Positions 35,601 to 44,600 of a DNA stretch of 64,000 nucleotides are shown here, one piece after another. Where the stretch lies: assembly GCA_034440615.1 (NCBI GenBank), contig JAOTOM010005059.1:127501-191500 (forward strand), in the 5' to 3' direction. How positions within the stretch are numbered: position 1 is the first letter of the stretch; the number at the start of each line of letters is the position of its first letter. Made by a program: the position numbers and the translations under genes. Source of the DNA: Ashinkailepas kermadecensis (taxonomy: Eukaryota > Arthropoda > Thecostraca > Neolepadidae). Below the pieces are notes generated by a model that was given only the letters and a program-made list of their open reading frames with translations, had not been told where the DNA came from and ran no database searches.

Positions 35601-38600
35601 CTGACGGTCTGACACGGACCAGCGCCGCCACCTGACGGTCTGACACGGACCAGCGCCGCCACCTGACGGTCTGACACGGACCAGCGCCGCCACCTGACGG
35701 TCTGACACGGACCAGCGCCGCCACCTGACGGTCCGACACGGACCAGCGCCGCCACCTGACGGTCCGACACGGACCAGCGTCGCCACCTGACGGTCTGACA
35801 CGGACCAGCGTCGCCACCTGACGGTCTGACACGGACCAGCGCCGCCACCTGACGGTCTGACACGGACCAGCGCCGTCACCTGACGGTCTGACACGGACCA
35901 GCGCCGCCACCTGACGGTCCGACACGGACCAGCGCCGCCACCTGACTGTCCGACACGGACCAGCGCCGCCACCTGACGGTCCGACACGGACCAGCGCCGC
36001 CACCTGACGGTCCGACACGGACCAGCGCCGCCACCTGACGGTCCGACACGGACCAGCGCCGCCACCTGACGGTCCGACACGGACCAGCGTCGCCACCTGA
36101 CGGTCTGACACGGACCAGCGTCGCCACCTGACGGTCTGACACGGACCAGCGCCGCCACCTGACGGTCTGACACGGACCAGCGCCGTCACCTGATGGTCTG
36201 ACACGGACCAGCGCCGCCACCTGACGGTCCGACACGGACCAGCGCCGCCACCTGACTGTCCGACACGGACCAGCGCCGTCACCTGACGGTCTGACACGGA
36301 CCAGCGCCGCCACCTGACGGTCTGACACGGACCAGCGCCGCCACCTGACGGTCTGACACGGACCAGCGCCGCCACCTGACGGTCCGACACGGACCAGCGC
36401 CGCCACCTGACGGTCTGACACGGACCAGCGCCGCCACCTGACGGTCTGACACGGACCAGCGCCGCCACCTGGTGGACGGAGAGCGTGGCCCGGCGGCGGC
36501 TCACCTGTGTAGCCTGCGGGCGTCCTGGTCGCACTTGTGGGCCTCGGCGAACGGTCGGAAGGTGGAGCAGAGCGAGTCGAGCCGGTCCACGTACTGGGTC
36601 ATGGCCGTGTGTCGGTCCATCTCGCCCAGCGCCTGCCACGCCTGCCTGCCCGCGCACGGCCCGTCAGCACACCATGGCGACATGCTACCCCAAACATCGA
36701 GCTGTCCACACTACCCACCCAGGGGGAAACCCTCCAGGGAAGCGCGATAGGACATGTTGACGGCAGCCGTTGCATCCAGTAAATTAGCCGCCTAAAGTTA
36801 TGTCAGCTCTCAAACATCATGTAGCAGGCATAGGTTGTGTAGCATGTAGCAGTTATAAGGCGGCTCCAAAACATGATGTACCAGGTATAGGCTATGCAGC
36901 ATGTAGCAGCTATAGGTTGGCTCCCAAACATCATGTAGCAGTTATAGGTTGGCTTCCAAACATGACGTAACAGGAATGGTTAGCAGGTAAGTTATGTAGC
37001 ATGCAGCAGTTATAAGTTAGTTCTCAAACATCATGTAGCAGGCATAGGTTATGTAGCATGTAGCAGCCATAGGTTAGCTCTCAAACATCATGAAGCATTT
37101 ACAAGTGACACATACACAGAACAGAATGCTTAGGCTTCACATGTCGCCGATAATTGGAGGCTAATATATATGGGCGTTAAAAGGGTGCCAATTGATTAAT
37201 ACAAATGGATGTTTAAAACATATATACATATGATATCAGCCAAGCTTACAAGAAACCGCTCTAGTTGTCAGAAGAAGTAGTAAAACTTTCTATTTTTGTA
37301 TGAACACAATGGCTAGCAGATTTCCGCAGAAGTCATTCGTGATTTTCTGTGGTTCCTCACTCCAGGTTTAACAAAAATTAAGGTATACATGGGAAAATTC
37401 GCAAATTAAAAACACGGAATTAGTTTTTATAATGGAGAAAGTAGTAACTTGCAATCCAAGACCATACTAAATGAAGCTTGCCACAAGTTCACGGGAATCA
37501 CTTCCTGTTTGTTACCCTTTAGTGTTACATCTAATCCTGAGTATCAATCTGCTTTCAGCTCCACAGTGTGCTAGACCCAGTGGTGTACCTAGGATTTGCG
37601 CTAGGGGGGGGGAGGCAAACGGATTTGGAGGCGGCCCACCTACCCGAATTTTTCTTAAAAGTTCAGGGATTTCGACCACTATTTTTCAAATGGGTCCATT
37701 TTTCTGGGGGGGGGGTCAATACAATGAGTTACCAATTGAATTGTCCTGTGGAGGGGGCCCAATCTACCACGATCGTTTCTGAGTCACCTGATTTCAACCC
37801 CAACTCTTCCCATCCTGTTCAATTTTTGTTTGTATCCCTTGATAAGTCACCTCACACTGCTGAAATTGCACCTGTACAAATCACCTAAAAATGTAAACAT
37901 TCCAATTTCAGGCATTCCAGTTACTAACGCCCAGTCATCAAAACACCAACGTTCGGACACGTGTACACCTGCCCTGCGCAGTCATCATATTCCACACACT
38001 TCGTGCGATTCTCCGGTTTCTGCTAGACCCCCTACGTTTTGCTAATTGCTGCCACATGATAGTCTTATGCCACATTTGTGTGTGGAATGCTTCGTATGGG
38101 GGTTCGCTGGGAAAATTCGATTAATTTAACCCTACGATTAGCTATACCCCTCCCACATTTTCTGGTGGTTAAGAAATCTGGATACTTGGGCTTTAGGGCG
38201 CTTCGACCAGAATTTATCAATACTCGCTGAGCTTTGATGTACCTCATCTCTTTGGTTAAATATGTTCCCAGATTAGCTACCGAACCTAGCTAGGTATCCC
38301 TTCTTGGACCCGCTGCGTTTTTCTTCGTCTACGGATGTACTTTAGGGTTCCAGCTAATTTGTGTGAGTGGCTCGGCACATTTTTAGACCCCGGATCTCTT
38401 TTTTAATAGCTTGGTTACTTTCTTGTGCACCGACTATATTTTTTAGTAAACAACGCGTTTTCGAAAACCCCGATGTATTTATTTAGTGTTCGGTATTATT
38501 GTTGCTTTTTTAAGACCATGTCGCTTTGTGAGGTCCCCAGCCAGTTATTTTTCTTAGCCCCATGCAGTCTCATGGCCTCGGTGTGCCTCGGGGCCTCAGT

Positions 38601-41600
38601 TGTTTTTCGAGGAGATCCCGGTGTGCTTATTTAGAGCTGCAACGCATGTTCTAAGATTTTGGTGGTCGAGTTCAATTTTTGTATGCCCCCTGCGATATAT
38701 TTTTGGGCCCCGGCACGAATCTCCGGGTTTCCAGTGCACTTTTTTCGTGCCCCGACACGTTTCTTTTCCCTGGCCCGACGCGCATTTTTGGGTCTTTCAC
38801 GCAATTTTGTGGCCGCGATGACATTATTTTTGGGAAGCCAGCTGCGACTTGTGTGGCTCCGGCGGGACTTTTTGGGCCCTCAGTGTGAATTCCAAAGGCA
38901 GCGACGCGATTTTTGGGGGTCCCGTCGTCACTTCTTGGGATCTGTAGAGCGAGCATGAGTGCCCTCGACACGTTTTTTGGGGGCCCCAACACTTTTGTGG
39001 ACTTTTGGAACGATTGCTGGGACCCCAGAGTAATTTACCGTGTCCGGACTGTTTTTTTTTGTTCGTTGTATATTTTTTTGTATGTTCCGATTATACTTTT
39101 TATGTCAAGGTGCGACTTGTCGAACCCCCAGCGTGATCTTCAGGAGGCTCGGCTAGACATTTTGGGGCCCCGTCGTGATTTTCAAGAACCCGGCACGACT
39201 TTTGTGGGCACCAGCGTGATTTTTAGGGGCCCGGCGAGACTTCTTGGGCCCCGGCGTGATTTTCGGGGACTTTTCGGTGGTCCTAACGCGACTTTTTGGG
39301 GCCACAACGGTATTTTCATGGATCCAGGTCACACTTTTTGGAGTCCCCAGCGTCATTTATTGGGGCCCCGAAACGATTTTTGGGGCTTCATTGTGATTTT
39401 CGAGGACCTTGATGCGATTTTCGTGGGACTCAGCGTCATTTCCAGGGGCGCCTGCGCGAATTTATGGAGCCCCAAAGTGATTTTCAGGGGCCTCGGTCCG
39501 AGTTTTGTTTGGGGAGCGTCATTTTCAGGGGCCCCGGCCAAACCTGTTGGTCCCCACCGTGATTCTTATGGGCCAAACCAGTCTTTTGGGGTCCCGCGTC
39601 ATTTTCAGGGGCCCGGCGAGACTTCCTGGGCCCAAGCGCGATTTCCAGGGGCACAGGCCCGACCTTTTGAAGCCGCAGCGTGACTTTCCAGGGCCCCGGC
39701 GTGACTTTCGGGAGGCCCAAGCGCGATTTTCGGGGCTACGGAGTGACTTTTTGAGGGCCCAGCACAACTTTTTGGGGCACCAGTGGTATTTTCATGGGCC
39801 CAGTCCCACGTTTTGGAGCCTCATCGTCGCTTTCTGGGCCCGGAACGATTCTTGGGGTCCCCAATGTGATTTTCATGAGCCTTGATTCGATTTTGTGGGC
39901 TCCATCGTCATTTTCGGGGGCCCTATGCGGCTTTTTGGGGGCCTCAGCGGAATTTTTAGGAAGCCCGGCGCAATTTTTCCGAACCCCGGCGCGGTTCTTG
40001 GGACCACCAACACCTCAGGGTGGGCATTGGGGGCAACTGTCCCCAATGCCCCCCCCCCCTTCACTCCTTCGGTAAACTACTGGCTAGATCACGACACAGC
40101 CATACGAAACCAATTTCAGTGTATAATGCGTGGCAGATGAACGCAAAAATGACAGCCAGAGTAAGAAGTGACATCACCAGTATACACACACACACACAGC
40201 TGGTAACGTTTCACCTTCTTTATGCAACGTCAGACAATATCACATTCCCCCAAATAGCCACCTGGTCGGTGACGTCACATGTACTTCCTGTCGATGACAC
40301 CACACGTTCCTTCCGCTGGTGACGTCACACACGTCCAGTGAGCAACGTCACACGTACCTCTACCGTCAGTGACTTCGCACGCATTATGTTGGTGACGTCA
40401 CACATACCTCCTGTCGCGTCCAATGACGTCGAGGACACCCAGCGGCGGCAGCGAGTCAGGTCGACACGGACCTAGCGCCGCCTGGTGGCTCAGCGCCACC
40501 AACTGCAGACGACTCTCGTACGTCTGCTGGATCAGCTTTCCCTCGTTGTCTGAAAAACGCGCAGGCCGGAGCTGGGTAATCCACAGCGCATGCATGGCTT
40601 CCATGAGGATCAGCTAGCAAGTCGTGTTTCGTGTGGGATCATCACAAAAAAATAGTGGAAATAGTTCGGGCCGGTACATTTGAAGCTACCCACTCTCTTA
40701 CTAATCAGACCAGATTCAGCGAGTCGTGAACAGTGGCGCAGCCAGTATTTTCTTCAGGATTTTCTCGGACACTAGCTGGAAGCTTTCAGCAGGCTTCTAT
40801 TGCGACAAAGATCATCGCATCGCAAAACGTGATGCTCTTAGAGTTCTCAACGCTGATGAAAGATGGACATGGGCGCAGACAGAGGTTTGTGTCGGATGCC
40901 TGGCTATTCGACACGGCAGAGGTGTCTCTCACCGGACCAGGCCACGTGGCAGAGGTGGCTGCCAACGGCTGCATCACGGCAGAGGTGTCTCTCACCGGAC
41001 CAGGCCACGTGGCAGAGGTGGCTGCCAACGGCTGCATCACGCGCTTCGGCATCGGCCCGACAACACGAAGGCCGAAAATGGTCGGCGCTGGGACAAGTGG
41101 CCAAACCTATGCCATGAACATGAAGACGGTGGCGAGGCTTGTCCCGCTAAAACCAGACAACACTATGCCTATCTCGGCAGCGAACGCAATTCCATCACGC
41201 TGACCTTGGAATTCCTGGCAAACGGGATTGGATGCATTGACCCTCGGAATTGGATGCATCGACCGTAGTGAATGGTTGTATCGACCGTCGGTATCGCATG
41301 TGTCGACCGTCCCGCTATCTACGAACGAAGACGGAATTAGGCATTTCCGAACAGAAATTGGGACTGGTAAACGTCGAAATTTGCAACGTCACTAGCGGCG
41401 GAATGTGTTCACTGCGGGGCATGGAGGCTGTTCCCGTGATCGCTCGCGACAAAAGTCCAGCGTCACTTAGCTGTTTGGACTTACGGACGTTTCAACGAAA
41501 GAAGTGACCATTTAGCGTCCATAACATTTGCTTTAGAGCGTCAGTGGCGCCTAATTAAAAGTGCTACGGTGCTCAGTGCATAACCTCAATCGGGTTGCTT

Positions 41601-44600
41601 TCAAGCATCGGAATATGTATTCCGACTGAGCTATTTTTACGTCATCCGCCAGTACGTTCTCACATGCTAAATTCCGTGTGCTATTTTCATACAGCAACCT
41701 ACGTTCCCTTGCGAAATGTCGTCAAGTAAATAGGACATTTCACACCGCCAGAATCCATAAACAGCGTGGACAGCGAGGTCTCTCCTCCCACTCAGAATAT
41801 GGTGTTGGGTAGCATAGGTGCGACATAAAACGGCCTACGCTCCCTTGCGAAATGTCAAATAAACAGGACATGTCACACCGCCAGAATCCCTAGAGTTTCT
41901 CCTCCCCACTCATAATACGGTGGTGGATAACACAGGTGTCACATAAAACAGCCTGCGTTCCATTGAGACATGCCGTCAAGTAAAAAGAACATGTCACACC
42001 GCCAGAATCCCTAAACAGCGTGGACAACAAAGTCTCTTCCCCCCCTCAAAATATGGTGGTGGGTAGCATAGGTGTGACCGATGCACAGTATACATAGGAT
42101 CACCTCGTGCCTTCTGGGTCTGCGACAATACAATGACCATCTCTGAGGCGTGGTTTAACTTTGCGCAACTTGTTATCGCTCCTCGCATCCGAGCCGCTCT
42201 GCCACTTGACACGCACATATAATGCAGTCTTCAAGACGTGGTCTCTGACTGGGAGTGGGGGAAAAAGCGTTCATTTTCCGACTCTCCGATATGCTTTGAA
42301 TCCAGCATAGTGCGGTCTTCTCATCACGATCCAGAGCAGTGTAACGGGTCCGATGGGTAAAAACCAGTCAGTGCCAAGAGACAGCTAAGAAAATGAGATA
42401 GCATCACAAAGAAAACATCCCGCGAAGTCTCGACATGGGAAAGCACTTTGATTATCGCAATCAGCTAGGATATATACTGGGGCATATTCAGGTAAAGTAA
42501 AACACTTGACAGCAGTACCACACCCAAAAGCAGATTCTGCTCTGGCATCTTTCTTCGACTCATCGGTAGAAATGTGTGTGTATTTCTGATAGGTGTGCAG
42601 GTGCTTCAAGGTTTTCATTCGGAACACCTCAGCTGGGATGTCACCCTTACGCATTACTACGAGTGACAGGCCAACCACAGGCAAAACAAATTCCAATGAG
42701 GTACATATCATTGCTGCACACGCACCGCTTGACGCACTCTCGTTCCGCTCTCTTCAGAGTACGAATACGAACGCAGCAGGGCGAACTAGTCACAGATCGC
42801 CCACTGCAGCAAAGATGCTATCGTGCGACGCGAAAACACCGCTTCGTACGTGGGATAGGTGGGAAACTGCCGTACCTTCGGGCGCAAAACAGGCCCAGTT
42901 TCCCGTCGTAACGCCAGCCGCGACCTGTTGGCCTCTACCAGAGAGCTTGCTGTTGTTATTTGGGTTTAAGGGCGCTTCGACCAAAGCGTGATCATTTAGC
43001 CCAGAGAGCTTGCTATCGGCAAAGTTCGAACGACCTGGCAGCCACGCAGCGCCGCGCAACGGCGCAATATTTTGTAGCACAATATTGTGTAGCCTAACAG
43101 CAGACACGAAGGCTTCCCAGATAGCCAAAAATGGCTGCCAGGAGAGCGCTGGCTGTCGGGAAAAAAGACTGGACAAGTTTGTGCAGGATAAGGACCGTGG
43201 TAGCTGGCCGAGCTACGCCGACAGGGCTTATACGGTTTACGCTCCGACCGACAGATGACGTCCGATGGCCACTTGAGAAAGCCGGCAGCTGACTTGCCGC
43301 TCAAGAGCTAGAACACGGAGTTAATAACCGCCAGTGGCCGTGCAAACCCCTGACAGGCCTGACAAGGTGTCACTGGTGTTAGACGCTGCGGCCGAGAGCG
43401 GAGGGAAAACTCTGAATGACTTCCTGGTGCACATACCTGGTATTGTGTGCCGATAGCGAGAGAAGCCGTTCGCAATGACATCGGTGGCTGTTAGTTAGTT
43501 ATTAGGGCTTTTGGGCGCATCAACCGAAGCCGTGGCTATGCTTTGTTCGGTTCGGGTGGTCGATGGAGACCTGTCGGGTCTCTGAGTCCTATGATAAGGT
43601 GGACGTCGTGACGGTCTCTTCAGTAGCTACCAGTCTCCAGTGTTAACGTTCGGATCAACTGCGCTCTCAATATCGCTGTAAAATATTTAAATATTGCTGC
43701 TCAGTTCGGAAAAGGGAGCAAGCAGGTGTTGGAGGCCTTACGGGTATTTCGACTACTCAGGTCATGTCAGTGTGGTCAACATATGGCGCCATGGCACACA
43801 GCCGGTGAACAGCGACAGGTGGCGTTCGAACCTACCACCTGTCAGTTGAGAGACAATCATTCTATCGCTGGACCACTCACTCCCGAGCTCGGGGCTCGAT
43901 ATTCACACGGAGGAACTGAACAGGAGGAGAATCGCTGCCAAATTCGCGCCCCGATTGCTGATCCAGGACCAGAGAGAACACCGGATCGCTGTGTGCAGGG
44001 ATCTCCATGAACAGGCCAGCAACGATCGTAACTTCCTTGCCGAAGTCATCACGGGCGACGAAAGCTGGGTTCATGGCTGTGACCCCGAAACCAAGCAGCG
44101 TTAATCTGACTGGAAGAGTCCAAGTTCAGCGCGACCCAGAAAAACGAGGCAAATCACGAGTAACGTCAAGAGCATGCTTTGACTGTTTCTTTGACATGGG
44201 GCAATTGTGTTCACCAGGAGTTCCTGTAGGTTCGACAGTGAATCAGCACTATTACATCGAGATCCCGAGGCGTGTCAGGGTGTGAGGAGGAAACGTTCGG
44301 AGAAGTGGCGCGCACAGAACTGGTTTTTGCATCACGACAACGTGCTGGACTACACCGCTCTATCTGTCCGCCAATGTTTGGCCAGAATGGCCCAGCATCC
44401 ACAATATTCTCCCGACCTAAGCCACTGTGACTTCTTTCTGTTCCCCAAGATAAAGATCCAGCTAAAGGGGCGAATATTTAACACCATCAAAGGGACTAGG
44501 TCGCATCGCAATCGCAGAAGGCATTGAGCAGCATCCTCAAACGTTCCAGAGGTGCCTTCAGCGATATAAAAGCGCTGGATTCGCTCTCAAAGGGCTGCTA

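Noticed and set aside
34984..36657. 557-codon minus ORF
   Set aside because: It is a 31-bp minisatellite read through three frames (31-residue period); only its upstream end overlaps ACBD3 exon 3, in another frame.
40733..41203. 156-codon plus ORF with a duplicated 21-residue block
   Set aside because: Antisense in ACBD3 intron 1, no known motif, and the repeat comes from a 63-bp DNA duplication; kept only as a repeat.
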